DNA of 64,000 nt from JAXLXE01 sp046328115 (lineage in GTDB: Bacteria; Chloroflexota; UBA6077; JACCZL01). Shown piece by piece: positions 11,070 to 20,827 of this stretch (position 1 is the first letter of the stretch; each line of letters begins with the position of its first letter). The notes under the pieces are model-generated. The model was given only the letters and a program-made list of their open reading frames with translations. It was not told the origin of the DNA and did no database searches. The position numbers and the translations under genes are program-made. The DNA lies in contig JAXLXE010000005.1 of NCBI GenBank assembly GCA_046328115.1, positions 62,001 through 126,000 of the forward strand. The letters run 5' to 3'.

Positions 11070-11648
11070 ATGGCACATGGCGGGCAGCGGGTGCATCGAT
11101 ATTCGGTTGGCGCGCGGCGACGCGGGTTCTTGCGGTGGCTGGGCTGGGGGACAGCCTCAGCTTTCTTGGGCCAGCTCATTGGGGGCGCGGCGGTGGTGTT
11201 TGCGCGGACGAAGCCGGGGGATCGGCGGCGATACCTTGCCTAGGTCGGCGTTGTGCGAGACCTTCCACTGGGCGCGGTGCACGTCGACCCGAAGGGACGG
11301 TTCTTTCTTTCGCACGTGTCGGAAGGGCTGCTGGCTTTCAGTCCGAAGTGCACACACCTGGGGTGCGCGGTTCCCTGGAAGGCGGACGAGCCATCGTACG
11401 ACGACCCTGGGCTGGGCTATCCGCCAACGGGTCGATTCAACTGCCCCTGCAACGGCTCGCTGTACGACCGGTACGGACAGATCATCCAGGGCCCTGCGCC
11501 GCGGCCGCTGGATACGTATCCGGTGCGGGTGGAGGGGGAACGGGTCTACGTGGATCTGAACCCGTACTCTCTGGCGATTCGGGAGTCCGGTGATCGTGGG
11601 CAGCCGGTGTGGGTGGGCCCAACCGCGACGGATCTGAAGGCTGGGTGA
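11070..11648 (+). pseudogene. Rieske [2Fe-2S] protein gene split by an in-frame TAG
   Basis: The N-terminal part (RRRGFLRWLGWGTASAFLGQ, a transmembrane anchor with a twin-Arg-like start) and the Rieske domain (VRDLPLGAVHV ... CTHLGC ... CPCNGS ... PAPRPLDTYPV) lie in the same frame, separated only by TAG at 11241-11243. The second cluster motif reads CPCNGS: the histidine ligand of CPCHGS is Asn (AAC). With both the nonsense codon and the missing ligand the gene is probably dead. A normal protein would be the iron-sulfur subunit of a cytochrome bc/b6f-type complex, but no cytochrome b neighbour is present. A separate soluble product from GTG 11253 is possible but has no ribosome site. Confidence 0.7.
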
Positions 11649-12449
11649 CTACCAGCCGGCGCCGCCCGCTGCGATGGCGCCGCCGTCTACGACGACGTGG
11701 GTGCCAGATATGAACGTCGCCGCGTCTGAGGCGAGGAAGAGGGCGCATCGAGCAATGTCCTCTGGCTCGCCCACGCAGCCGATGGGGATGCCTTCACCTT
11801 CAGCCGCCAGGAGCTCTGCCCGCTCAACAATGTCGGCGGTGAGACGCGTGCGGATGAGGCCGGGACAGATGGCGTTGACCCGGATGCGATCTGCGCCGTA
11901 GCTGGCGGCCATGGAGCGGGTGAGGGAGAGGACGGCACCCTTTGACGCCGCGTAGGCATGCGTTGGGCGGCTGGAGCTGCCGTGAAGGGCGGAGACCGAG
12001 CTGACGTTGACGATGGCACCGCCGCCGGCGGCGCGGAGGTGGGGCACCGCGGCCTTGCTCATGAGGTACATGGCGCGGACGTTGACGTCTAGCGCGAGGT
12101 CCCACGTTTCTAGCGGGATGGTCTCAACGGTGCCGCCGACGACGACGGTGCCCACGCCGGCGTTGTTGAAGAGAATGTCCAACCGGCCGTAGCGAGCGAT
12201 GGCCTGCTGGACGGCGTGGTTGCACGCGGTCGGCTGGGCGAGATCGGCAGCGATGGCGTGAACGGTGCCGCCGGCCTGTGAGACGAGGTTCGCCGTGTGC
12301 TCGAGCTCCGCCTGGCGGAGGTCCACCAGGGCAAGCCGGGCGCCGGCGCTAGCAAAGAGAAGGGCGCTGGCGCGGCCAATGCCGGTGGCGGCGCCGGTGA
12401 TGAGGGCGACCTTGCCCTGGAGCGAGAGGAGATCCGCGGGCTGGTTCAC
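11649..12449 (-). CDS. short-chain dehydrogenase/reductase (classical SDR)
   Basis: 266 aa with every classical SDR mark: TGAATGIG dinucleotide-binding turn, NNAG, catalytic Ser in NVSSVSALHG, YAASK (Tyr/Lys), and the PGLIRT loop. An Asp in the ALVDL strand end favours NAD+ over NADP+. It oxidises or reduces an alcohol/ketone, substrate unknown. The GTG start at 12449 is preferred because AGGAGG sits five bases upstream; the open frame extends further but looks non-coding. It is divergent from the amidohydrolase gene 86 bases away and ends base-to-base with the Rieske gene on the other strand. Confidence 0.9.
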   Translation of the reverse strand: MNQPADLLSLQGKVALITGAATGIGRASALLFASAGARLALVDLRQAELEHTANLVSQAGGTVHAIAADLAQPTACNHAVQQAIARYGRLDILFNNAGVGTVVVGGTVETIPLETWDLALDVNVRAMYLMSKAAVPHLRAAGGGAIVNVSSVSALHGSSSRPTHAYAASKGAVLSLTRSMAASYGADRIRVNAICPGLIRTRLTADIVERAELLAAEGEGIPIGCVGEPEDIARCALFLASDAATFISGTHVVVDGGAIAAGGAGW

Positions 12450-12534
12450 GGGCGCCTCCTGGTGTGCTGGGATCTGGCTATGACGAGGCCTGGGTATGAT
12501 GGGGAAGGATCCACCACAAGGGGATTGGACGGCC

Positions 12535-13758
12535 ATGGCTGGTGACGAGCACGGGACGGTGGCGCTGTTAGGCGCGACGGTGATCGACGGGACGGGTGGG
12601 GCACCGAAACGGGATGCGACCGTGGTGGTGCGGCACGGTCGGATCGCGGAGGTGAGCCGCCGGCGCGACCTGGGCTCTGAGGTCGCGTGCATCGATGTGG
12701 CGGGGAAGTGGGTGATGCCGGGGCTGATCGACTGTCACGTGCATCTGGCGCACTGGGGACAGCAGCTCCATGCAACGCCGGACAAGACGTTGATGGAGCT
12801 GGCCTGCGAGACGGTGGACGCGATGCGGACGACGCTGGAGGCGGGCTGCACGACGGCGCGGGACCTGGGCGGTCTGGAGGCGGGCTTCCGGGAGGGACAA
12901 CGGCGGGGCCTGGTGGCGGGTCCGCGCTTGCAATGCAGCCTGGTGATCGTCTCTCCGACCAACGGGATTGTGGACGCGACGACGGCGAACGGGCTGGAAG
13001 CGCCGGTGTTGCCGGGGATGCCGCGGCGCTACTGCAACGGGCCGCATGAGGCCCGGGCGATTGTGCGGGAGGTGCTGCACCGGGGGGCGGACGTCATCAA
13101 GATCGCCACAACGGGCGGCGTGAGCTCTCCCAAGGTCGACCCGCGGACGCAGATCTTCACCCGCGAGGAGGTGGAGGCGATCGTGGACGAGGCGCACATG
13201 GCCGGGGTGACCGTGACCTGCCACGCGCTCGGCGGGCGGGGACTGCTGATGGCGGTGCAGGCGGGGGTGGACTGCATTGAGCACGGGGCGTGGCTCGACG
13301 AGGCTTGCATGGCGGAGATGGCCCGGCGCGGAACGTGGTGGGTACCAACGTTCGCGGTGTACCGGTGGCACGGGACGCTGGGCTCGGAGCTGAAGCAGGA
13401 GCGGGCGAGGGGGCTGTGGGAGGCGCACCGGGAGAGCTTCCAGCGGGCGATGGCGGCGGGGGTGCGCATCGCGATGGGGACCGACATCGGCGGCTATGGG
13501 TATGGGGACACGGCGTTGGAGCTGGAGCTGCTGGTGGAGAACGGGATGACCGCGGGACAGGCGATAGAGGCGAGCACGCGGCGGTCGGCGGAGTGCCTGG
13601 GACTGGAAGGCGAGGTGGGGACGCTGGAGCCGGGGAAGCTGGCGGACCTACTGGTGGTAGCTAGCGACCCGCTGGCGGACGTGCGGGTGTTGCGGGATAG
13701 GCGGAAGGTGGAGCTGGTGATGCAGGGCGGACGGGTGGTGGCGGACCGCCGCGCGTGA
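12535..13758 (+). CDS. metal-dependent amidohydrolase (prolidase/imidazolonepropionase-like)
   Basis: 407 aa from ATG 12535. A beta-sandwich start leads to MPGLIDCHVH (HxH at 68/70), a lysine in IKIATTGG (~189, probably carboxylated and bridging two metals), His ~230 in TCHALGG, His ~250 in IEHG, and the catalytic Asp ~317 in GTDIGG. This is the binuclear subtype that contains Xaa-Pro/Xaa-Arg dipeptidases. It hydrolyses an amide or peptide-like bond in the cytoplasm. An earlier ATG at 12496 is also possible; TATGAT at 12495 could be its -10 box. The last ~390 bases recur as a decayed copy at 20828-21218, across the STAND gene block. Confidence 0.88.
   Translation: MAGDEHGTVALLGATVIDGTGGAPKRDATVVVRHGRIAEVSRRRDLGSEVACIDVAGKWVMPGLIDCHVHLAHWGQQLHATPDKTLMELACETVDAMRTTLEAGCTTARDLGGLEAGFREGQRRGLVAGPRLQCSLVIVSPTNGIVDATTANGLEAPVLPGMPRRYCNGPHEARAIVREVLHRGADVIKIATTGGVSSPKVDPRTQIFTREEVEAIVDEAHMAGVTVTCHALGGRGLLMAVQAGVDCIEHGAWLDEACMAEMARRGTWWVPTFAVYRWHGTLGSELKQERARGLWEAHRESFQRAMAAGVRIAMGTDIGGYGYGDTALELELLVENGMTAGQAIEASTRRSAECLGLEGEVGTLEPGKLADLLVVASDPLADVRVLRDRRKVELVMQGGRVVADRRA
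13366..13758 (+). repeat. left copy of a ~390-bp direct repeat (amidohydrolase 3' end)
   Basis: This stretch matches 20828-21218 in the same orientation at roughly nine bases in ten by eye, with long identical runs around GACATCGGCGGCTA and GTAGCTAGCGACCCGCTGG. The left copy is the intact 3' end of the amidohydrolase gene. The right copy has two single-base losses and a CGG-to-TGA change. The two copies bound a ~7-kb block with the two LuxR-type ATPases, consistent with a duplication or insertion by homologous recombination. Confidence 0.9.
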
Positions 13759-13765
13759 GCCGAGC

Positions 13766-16489
13766 ATGTCAGGTAATCGGTCCAACGCGTCAGATCCAGA
13801 CGGTCCCGCTCCAGATGGGTCCCCGTCGACCACCGTGACGGGTGCCGCCGCGAACAGCGCGCATCACAATCTGCCGTCGCGGCTCACCAGCTTCGTGGGC
13901 CGCAAACGGGAGATCGCCGAGGTTTCGGCGCTGGCCGGCTCGCACCGTCTGGTGACGCTGGTAGGGGCGCCCGGCGTTGGCAAGACCCGCCTGAGCCTCG
14001 AGATCGCGCGGGCGCTGCTGGACAGCTACCCAGAAGGTGTGTGGCTGGTTGAGCTAGCTGCGCTGGCGGATCCTGGACTCGTCCCGCAAGCCCTGGCCAC
14101 GATTCTTGGGGTACGCGAGCAGCCGCATCGCTCGCTGACCGAGACGTTGGTGGACGTCCTCCGCGATCAGCGCGTACTCGCGTTGCTGGACAACTGCGAA
14201 CACCTCGTGCTCGCTGCAGCCACGCTCGCCGAATCGCTGCTCCGGTCCTGTCCCGGAGTGCACATCCTGGCCACCAGCAGAGAGCCGCTGGCGATCGAGG
14301 GCGAGCTCACGTGGGGCGTGCCGTCGCTGTCTGTCGCTGTCACCGACGGCGCACCGCGGAGCGACCCCGGCTCCATCGCCACGGTCGAGAGCGCCGAAGC
14401 GACAAGGCTGTTCGTCGAGCGGGCGCGCGCCGCCGTGCCGACGTTTGAGCTAACCGTGCAGAACGCCGCGGATATCGCGCAGATCTGCGCCCGCCTGGAC
14501 GGCATACCGTTGGCAATCGAGTTAGCCGCCGCGCGGTCACGCGCGCTCTCGGTCGCGCAGATCGCCGCTCGCCTCGACGACCGATTCCGCCTGCTCACCA
14601 ACGGCAGCCGGACGGCGCTACCACGCCAGCAGACGCTACGCGGCACGGTCGACTGGAGCTACGAGCTGCTGTCCGGCGCGGAGCGGTCCATGCTCCGCTG
14701 GCTGGCCGTATTTGCCGGCGGCTTCACACTGGACGCAATCGAGGGAGACAGTTTCCTGGGTTTGGACAGCGCCGACGCGAAACTCGCCCCGTCAGCGTCA
14801 GGGTCCACGAGTCGACCAGCCACGGATCTATTGACGTCACTCGTGGACAAATCGCTGGTCCAGGTGGACGAGAGCTATGCTGGCGGGCGCCGTTTTCGGC
14901 TGCTAGAGACGATTCGGCAGTACGGGCAGGAAAAGCTTGTCGCCCATGGCGAGCTCACCCGCGTTCGTGGCTGGCACCGCGACTTCTATCTGGCGCTGGC
15001 GGAGGATGCCAATACGCACCTCATCGGGCCAGGTCAGAAGGAAGCGCTTGCCCGGCTGGAGCGTGAGCACGACAATTTGCGCGCGGCGCTCGCCTGGTGC
15101 CTCGAAGAAGCGGGTCATCTGGATCCCGAACGCATACGCAACTCCAGTGATCTCACGCTTCAGCGCACGGAGTCAGCGGTCCGCATCGCGGGCGCACTCT
15201 GGCGATTCTGGTGGATGTACGGTCACCTGGCCGAGGGTGGCCGCTCGCTGGATCGAGCGCTCTCGGTCCCCTCGACCGACAACACGCCCGACGGGCTGTC
15301 GGCTCGTGCAACGGCGCACTTCGGTGCAGGCCATATGGCCGGGCACCTCGGCGACTACCGGTCCGCCATCACGCATAGCTCGCAAGCCCTGGCGCTGTGG
15401 CGAAAGGTCGGGAACGACAGTGGAACCACGAGAGCCCTGCATCGTCTGGGAAACTTCCTCGTCCACGTCGGCGAGACCGAGCGCGGCATCGCGCTGTGTA
15501 ATGAAGCCGTGGAGCTGGCTCGGCGCGTGGGACACGCATTCGATCTCTCAATGTCGCTTCACACACTTTCCGTGGCCCGCTGGATTCTCGGCCATCTCGA
15601 GCTCTCGGCGGCGCTTTGCGAGGAGGGCCTGGCGCTCTGTCGCACGGTGGGCTACGCCGCTGGGGTCTCTTTCGAGCTTCGCCTGCTCAGCCGCTCGGTC
15701 GGCAACCTCGGGGACCCTGAACGGGCAACGCGGCTCGTGGAGGAGGCCCTCGCGATTTCCGAGGACCTCGGCGACAAGGGCGGCATCGCCGAGGCGTACA
15801 AGGACCTTGCCCATATCGCCCGTGTCGCCGGCGATCCCGAACGCGGCCTGGCGATGCTCCGGGTCAGCCTTCCGCTCCATCGCGCGCTCGGCGAGCGCTG
15901 GTTGATTGCACTTTCGCTTCACGACCTCGCGGGGGTCATGACGCTTCGAGGCGTACGGTCACCTGCAATGCCCACGGCAAACCGCACGGCTCGCGCCTCC
16001 GCACGTGAGTGTCTGGTTGCCGCCGCCCGACTCTTCGCGGCTGCAGAAGCTCTCCGGAACACGTGCGGCGTTGTCCTGCCTGTCCCGATCCAGCGCGCCC
16101 ATGAGCGGGATATCGCCGTGCTGCGCGATCAGCTTGGGAGCGACGGGCTCTCGATCGCGTCGGCCGAGGGGCAAGCGATGTCGTACCACGATGCCATCGA
16201 GTATGCGTTGAAGATCGCGGCGCCAGCCGAACCAGAGCCTGGCACCAACGAGCCGGCGAGCGCCCGGCAGACGGCCGTCGAGGCTCGGAGTGTACTGACG
16301 AACCGCGAGCGGGCGGTAGCGCGGCTCCTGGCTCGCGGTCACACCAATCGGCGAATCGCGGAAGAGCTGATACTCTCCGAGCGGACGGTGGACACGCACG
16401 TCCACAACATCCTCGGCAAACTCGAGCTCACCTCGCGTGCCCAGGTCGCGGTTTGGGCGGTCGAGAACGGCCTGACCGGCGATCGGTGA
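13766..16489 (+). CDS. STAND ATPase transcriptional regulator with TPRs and LuxR-type DNA-binding tail
   Basis: 907 aa. A Ser/Ala-rich leader precedes LTSFVGRKREI and the P-loop GAPGVGKT (67-74), a Walker B-like LALLDNCEHLV, the ATSREPL sensor motif and the winged-helix part of an NB-ARC/AP-ATPase. The middle third is helical, with TPR-like repeats. The C-terminus is a GerE/LuxR helix-turn-helix (LTNRERAVARLLARGHTNRR ... ERTVDTHVHNILGKL). Family knowledge: MalT/AfsR-like proteins sense a ligand, oligomerise with ATP and activate promoters. The gene starts 8 bases after the amidohydrolase stop, so the two may be cotranscribed. A second copy lies at 17479-20064. Confidence 0.9.
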   Translation: MSGNRSNASDPDGPAPDGSPSTTVTGAAANSAHHNLPSRLTSFVGRKREIAEVSALAGSHRLVTLVGAPGVGKTRLSLEIARALLDSYPEGVWLVELAALADPGLVPQALATILGVREQPHRSLTETLVDVLRDQRVLALLDNCEHLVLAAATLAESLLRSCPGVHILATSREPLAIEGELTWGVPSLSVAVTDGAPRSDPGSIATVESAEATRLFVERARAAVPTFELTVQNAADIAQICARLDGIPLAIELAAARSRALSVAQIAARLDDRFRLLTNGSRTALPRQQTLRGTVDWSYELLSGAERSMLRWLAVFAGGFTLDAIEGDSFLGLDSADAKLAPSASGSTSRPATDLLTSLVDKSLVQVDESYAGGRRFRLLETIRQYGQEKLVAHGELTRVRGWHRDFYLALAEDANTHLIGPGQKEALARLEREHDNLRAALAWCLEEAGHLDPERIRNSSDLTLQRTESAVRIAGALWRFWWMYGHLAEGGRSLDRALSVPSTDNTPDGLSARATAHFGAGHMAGHLGDYRSAITHSSQALALWRKVGNDSGTTRALHRLGNFLVHVGETERGIALCNEAVELARRVGHAFDLSMSLHTLSVARWILGHLELSAALCEEGLALCRTVGYAAGVSFELRLLSRSVGNLGDPERATRLVEEALAISEDLGDKGGIAEAYKDLAHIARVAGDPERGLAMLRVSLPLHRALGERWLIALSLHDLAGVMTLRGVRSPAMPTANRTARASARECLVAAARLFAAAEALRNTCGVVLPVPIQRAHERDIAVLRDQLGSDGLSIASAEGQAMSYHDAIEYALKIAAPAEPEPGTNEPASARQTAVEARSVLTNRERAVARLLARGHTNRRIAEELILSERTVDTHVHNILGKLELTSRAQVAVWAVENGLTGDR

Positions 16490-16631
16490 TTTCACCGATG
16501 TCGTCGCGCGCATCGCTCTGAGAACTACGCACCCCAGATACGCCTTTCCCTGGATGTGCCGCCGAGCTTGCGGCCGTAGTCTGAAAGTGGCTCGCCCACG
16601 GGGCGATCACTCTCGGACTACGAGGCCCGCC

Positions 16632-17171
16632 GTGCACCGCATTGCCATCGAGCTCCCGATCGTCGCCGCGGCATCGGCCGTTATCGCAGGCATGGTGCTG
16701 ATCGCAGGCACCGCGCTCGATCGACAGGCCCAGGCAACCGGGGTCGCAAGCCGTGCCGCGGGCGCCACATCGGGCGATCCGGAGACCTGCCTGGTTGCAC
16801 CTGTCACCGCGGCGTCAGCCATTGGCGTCATCGGGCAGTCGGTGCTTTGCTACGATGGTCGCGATCTTCGCGCAACGCTCGTAGCCCACGACCTCGCACC
16901 CGGGCAGCTCTACAACACCTGGCTCCGCTATGAATACTCCCCGGCGCCATGTACGGACTCGCCTTGCGGGCAGATCGACCTGCCAAATGAGGGCCCGACG
17001 GGCCTGCTCGAGCTGATGGGCGGGGAGGTGGCACCACCCTCTCGGAGGGTGGAAGTACGGGTGGAGCTGCGGGGCGTGCACCTGGTGCGTGGGGCGTTGT
17101 TGACGCTGTCCCTCGCGCACGCCGACGGCGCGGACAACCCCGTCGCCCAGGCGGCCTTCACCATCCGCTGA
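16632..17171 (+). CDS. uncharacterised secreted/anchored protein between the two STAND regulators
   Basis: 179 aa from a GTG with GAGG six bases upstream. It has an N-terminal hydrophobic segment (PIVAAASAVIAGMVLIAG), then one beta-rich domain with four cysteines (ETCLVA, VLCYDG, PCTDSPCG) and the motif LAPGQLYNTWLRYE. I recognise this style (a 'xLAPGxxYxxW' beta-sandwich) from conserved hypothetical exported proteins of Chloroflexota/Actinobacteria, but cannot give it a function. It lies in the same direction as both regulators and could be their target or a co-sensed surface factor; that is speculation. Confidence 0.65.
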   Translation: MHRIAIELPIVAAASAVIAGMVLIAGTALDRQAQATGVASRAAGATSGDPETCLVAPVTAASAIGVIGQSVLCYDGRDLRATLVAHDLAPGQLYNTWLRYEYSPAPCTDSPCGQIDLPNEGPTGLLELMGGEVAPPSRRVEVRVELRGVHLVRGALLTLSLAHADGADNPVAQAAFTIR

Positions 17172-17478
17172 GCTTGTATACCGACCAGGGTCAGCTCGAT
17201 CGGTCGGGTGTGCCGATTCCAATGGCTGCGATCCGCGTGTCGATTGCGCCGAGCTCGGGCACCGCTTTGCCGAACTTGGTCCTCCGCTGTTGCATTGTCG
17301 GTCGTCCCACGGGGACCCGCGGCGACGCGTATCATGCGTGGCAGTGGGAATGGGGACGGAGGAGCTCATGGCTGGGCCGAAGCGGTGCAGGGAACGCCGC
17401 TCTCGACTTGTCTCCGGCAAGGTCGCGCCTTAGCGAGCACGTTTGAGCTCAGAGAGGGGACTAGCCGGATGAGATGCG
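17172..17478. other. gap before second STAND regulator
   Basis: About 300 bases with short open frames on both strands that look like chance. I find no convincing promoter, terminator hairpin or RNA gene here. Confidence 0.4.
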
Positions 17479-20064
17479 GTGGGGCCGGCTATGATGGCTA
17501 GCGGCGCCCGGCACAATCTGCCCTTACGCCTCACAAGCTTCGTTGGTCGCGAACGCGAGATCGTCGAGGTTTCGGCCTTGCTCGGCCCGCACCGCCTCGT
17601 GACGCTGGTGGGGGCGCCCGGCGTCGGCAAGACTCGCTTAAGCCTTGAGATTGCAAAGGCACTTACCGACAGCTATCCGGGCGGTGTCTGGCTCGTGGAG
17701 CTGGCCCCCCTCACCGATCCCGGACTCGTTGCCCAGGTCGTCGCATCGACCCTGGGAGTGCGCGAGCAGGCAGACCGGCCGCTGATCGAAACGCTGGTCG
17801 ACGTGCTTCGCCCCCAACACATCCTCCTGCTGTTCGACAACTGCGAGCATCTGGTCGACGGCGTGGCCGGGCTCGCCGAGGCGTTGCTACGCGCAAGTCC
17901 GGCACTCAACATCCTCACGACCAGCCGTGAGCCATTGGCGATCGACGGCGAGCTTACGTGGCGCGTTCCGTCGCTAACGATCCCCGAGATTGACGGAGCA
18001 AACCCGGGCGGTCAGAGCCCGGTTGTCAGGGTTGAGGGTTCGGAGGCCACGCGCCTTTTCGTCGAGCGCGCGCGCGCCGTCTTGCCGTCGTTCGAGCTAA
18101 CGGAGACGACTGCTCCGGTCGTTCTGGAAATCTGCGCCCGCCTGGACGGTATAGCGCTCGCGATCGAGCTGACTGCCGCGCGGGTGCGCGCGCTCTCCCT
18201 AGTGCAGATCGCAGCTCGCCTGAACGACCACCTGGACCTGCTCGGGGGCGGTAGTCGCACGGCGCCGCCTCGCTACCGAACCCTCCGGGCGGCGGTCGAC
18301 TGGAGCTACCAGCTTCTCGCGGAGCCCGAGCGAGCGATGCTGCGGCGATTGGCGGTGTTCGCGGGAGGCTTCACGGTTGAAGCAGTCGAGGCGATCGAGC
18401 GCGTCGTTGCGATTGGCGGGCAGCCATCCGAGTCCACATCCAACGCCGCCGGGCGCGGACATGCTGGGCCGACGGATCTGCTGATCTCGCTGGTGGACAA
18501 GTCGCTCGTGCAGGTGGAAGTCGATACCGGGCGTGAGGCGCGCTACCGACTGCTGAACATGGTCCGTCAATACGGTCAAGACATGCTGGAACAGGCACGC
18601 GAGACCGACGCGGCCCGTGAGTCCCATCGCAGCTACTACCAGGCGCTCGCCGAACATGCGGCGCCGGAGCTGTGGGGACCGGATGCGGTGACCTGGCTGA
18701 ACCGCCTCGAGCGTGAGCACGACAATCTGCGCTCGTCGCTTGCCTTCAGCGCCGAGCAGGCTGCCAATACGAACGACCACGCAGGCACTGACGGGGCGGC
18801 TAGCGGTCGACCGCCCAACGCGGTGCCACTCCTGACTCTCACGTCGACGCTGTGGAGATTCTGGTTTCTTCGCGGACACTGGCAGGAGGGTCGCGCGTGG
18901 GTCGACCGCGCCCTGGCCGTGCCCGCTGCCGAGCTCCCGATCTCGGCGCAACATCTTCGCGCGAAGACGCTGGCGGGAGCCGCGGAGCTGATCCGCCCTC
19001 AGGGTGATATGCACGGGGCCGTGGCACGCATGACCGAAGCCGTGACGCTCTGGCGCTCCCTCGCGAACGACGCGGAGACCGCGTGGTGCCTCGCGCGCCT
19101 TGCTCACTTCCTGATATTTCTTGGCGCGTACGATCGAGCCGCCGCTGTCTGTCGTGAGGGTCTGCGGCTTGCCCGGCAGAGTGGAGCACACCGGGCAATC
19201 GGCTCCGCGCTGCTCTCCACTGGCGATCTCGCATTCTGCCGAGGTGACTACACGAGTGCCCTGGTCGCCTTCGAAGAGCATCTGGCGCTCAACCGCCACC
19301 AGGCCGACCCGAATCGCCTTGGGGCGATGCTCAGCTACGTCGGGATCGCCGCGCGCGAACTCGGCGAGTACGCCCGGGCAGAAGAAGCGCTCGACGAGAG
19401 CGTGCGGGCCTTCCGCCAACTCGGAGGCAACCACGGCGGCGCCGTAGCCCTACGCGATCTTGGGCTCACCGTTCAGCGGAGGGGCGACGAACAGCGAGCG
19501 GCGCGGCTGCTCGTGGAGTCGCTCGAGCTCTCCTACAAGCTGATGGCACGCTGGAACATTTACGAATGCCTTTACGAGCTCGGCCTGGTGGCGGCCGGTC
19601 GAAACGATTGCACAACAGCCGCGCGCCTTTACGGCGCGGCAGAGGCGCTGAGAAGCTCAATGCAGACCACGCTGCGTGTATCCCAACAAGAGCGCTACGA
19701 GCCGGCGATGGCACTGGTGCGCGATGACCTGGGTGACACGGCGTTCGCGGCGGCCCTAGCGGAGGGACGCGCTATGCCTCTCGAGGCGACGTTACGTCTG
19801 GCAGCGAGTCTCGCTGGCCAGACGGAGGGCATCGCGGCCACGCCGATGACGTCGGGGAGCAAAAGTCCGCTCTCGGGGCGCGAGCAGCAGGTCGCCATCC
19901 GGGTGGCGAGGGGCCTATCGAACCGACGAATTGGAGAGGAGCTGGTGCTGTCCGAACGAACGGTGGACACCCACATCCACAACATCCTCGGAAAGCTCGG
20001 TCTCACATCGCGCGCCCAGATCGCGGTCTGGGCGGTCGAGAATGGCCTCAGGGCCGATCAGTGA
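17479..20064 (+). CDS. second STAND ATPase regulator with LuxR-type tail (paralogue)
   Basis: 861 aa, colinear with the 13766-16489 protein: LRLTSFVGREREI, P-loop GAPGVGKT (45-52), Walker B-like LLFDNCEHLV, TTSREPLAI, NB-ARC, TPR-like helices, and a C-terminal LuxR helix-turn-helix (LSGREQQVAIRVARGLSNRR ... ERTVDTHIHNILGKL). The two proteins are nearly identical around the P-loop and HTH and quite different in the TPR sensor region, which fits different signals and perhaps the same DNA target. The start is uncertain: GTG 17479 or ATG 17491/17494, none with a good ribosome site. The bases after both stops also match (tgatttcac). Confidence 0.88.
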   Translation: MGPAMMASGARHNLPLRLTSFVGREREIVEVSALLGPHRLVTLVGAPGVGKTRLSLEIAKALTDSYPGGVWLVELAPLTDPGLVAQVVASTLGVREQADRPLIETLVDVLRPQHILLLFDNCEHLVDGVAGLAEALLRASPALNILTTSREPLAIDGELTWRVPSLTIPEIDGANPGGQSPVVRVEGSEATRLFVERARAVLPSFELTETTAPVVLEICARLDGIALAIELTAARVRALSLVQIAARLNDHLDLLGGGSRTAPPRYRTLRAAVDWSYQLLAEPERAMLRRLAVFAGGFTVEAVEAIERVVAIGGQPSESTSNAAGRGHAGPTDLLISLVDKSLVQVEVDTGREARYRLLNMVRQYGQDMLEQARETDAARESHRSYYQALAEHAAPELWGPDAVTWLNRLEREHDNLRSSLAFSAEQAANTNDHAGTDGAASGRPPNAVPLLTLTSTLWRFWFLRGHWQEGRAWVDRALAVPAAELPISAQHLRAKTLAGAAELIRPQGDMHGAVARMTEAVTLWRSLANDAETAWCLARLAHFLIFLGAYDRAAAVCREGLRLARQSGAHRAIGSALLSTGDLAFCRGDYTSALVAFEEHLALNRHQADPNRLGAMLSYVGIAARELGEYARAEEALDESVRAFRQLGGNHGGAVALRDLGLTVQRRGDEQRAARLLVESLELSYKLMARWNIYECLYELGLVAAGRNDCTTAARLYGAAEALRSSMQTTLRVSQQERYEPAMALVRDDLGDTAFAAALAEGRAMPLEATLRLAASLAGQTEGIAATPMTSGSKSPLSGREQQVAIRVARGLSNRRIGEELVLSERTVDTHIHNILGKLGLTSRAQIAVWAVENGLRADQ

Positions 20065-20131
20065 TTTCACGGAGGCCTGGTTCCACCGCCGGGTGGGCTC
20101 CACGCACTCGACGTTCGCACGCCCCCCAGAT

Positions 20132-20810
20132 ATGCCATCGCGGATCGGGAACCCGAGCCGTTTCGTGAGCGTACGACCCAAACCGAACTCGACGAGCTCG
20201 CCCGCCGACATCTACGAACGCGTTCTGGTGCACGCCATGTTCTCGGACTGGGCGAGAATCTTGCTGGAGCTGGTAGGTCCGAGCCCACGAGAGCGACTCC
20301 TGGATATTGCGTGCGGCACCGGCGTGGTTGCCCATCGCGAAGTGGCACTGGTTGGGCCAGGCGGGCGGGTCGTCGGACTCGACATGAATCCGGACCGTTA
20401 TAGGTGGCTCGCGCGCCGGATGCGAACGTGGAGTGGATCGAGGGACGGGCGATACTTCTGTCATCTGGCTAACAGATGTCCGATGTGGTGGTGTGTCTGC
20501 AAGGTCTCCAGTTCTTCTCCGACGCAACCATCACATTGAGAGTAGTGCGCCGTGCGCTGAGTGCCCACAGTCGACTCGCTGTCGCGGTGTGGGACCGCCT
20601 CGAAAGCAGCCCCGGCCACCATTCCCTGGTACAGGCCTTGGACAAGTACGCTTGGGCTGCTGGCGCGGCGATCGTGGCCACGCCGTTTCGGCTCGGTGAC
20701 GCTCAGGTTGTCCGGTCTCTGGTCGAGGAGGCGAGATTCGTCAATGTGCGTCTCGTCATGGAGCAGCGCATCGCGCGTTCTCCTTCGACCGACGCCTGCG
20801 CACGAGGTGT
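20132..20810 (+). pseudogene. SAM-dependent methyltransferase relic
   Basis: The first part encodes LLDIACGTGVVA and GPGGRVVGLDMNP, the class I methyltransferase motif I and strand 2. The homology then moves to another frame (ARAPDANVEWIEG), meets a TAA, and resumes at MSDVVVCLQGLQFF ... LAVAVWDRLE with a C-terminal FVNVRL strand. At least one frameshift and a stop break it. The 3' end runs into the decayed amidohydrolase copy, so a chimeric open frame exists but is not a plausible protein. Confidence 0.75.
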
Positions 20811-20827
20811 TTTGCGAGGCGGAACGC

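Noticed and set aside
11241..11243. TAG read as pyrrolysine or programmed readthrough in the Rieske gene
   Set aside because: No pyl genes or stimulatory structure seen, and the missing His ligand already argues for decay.
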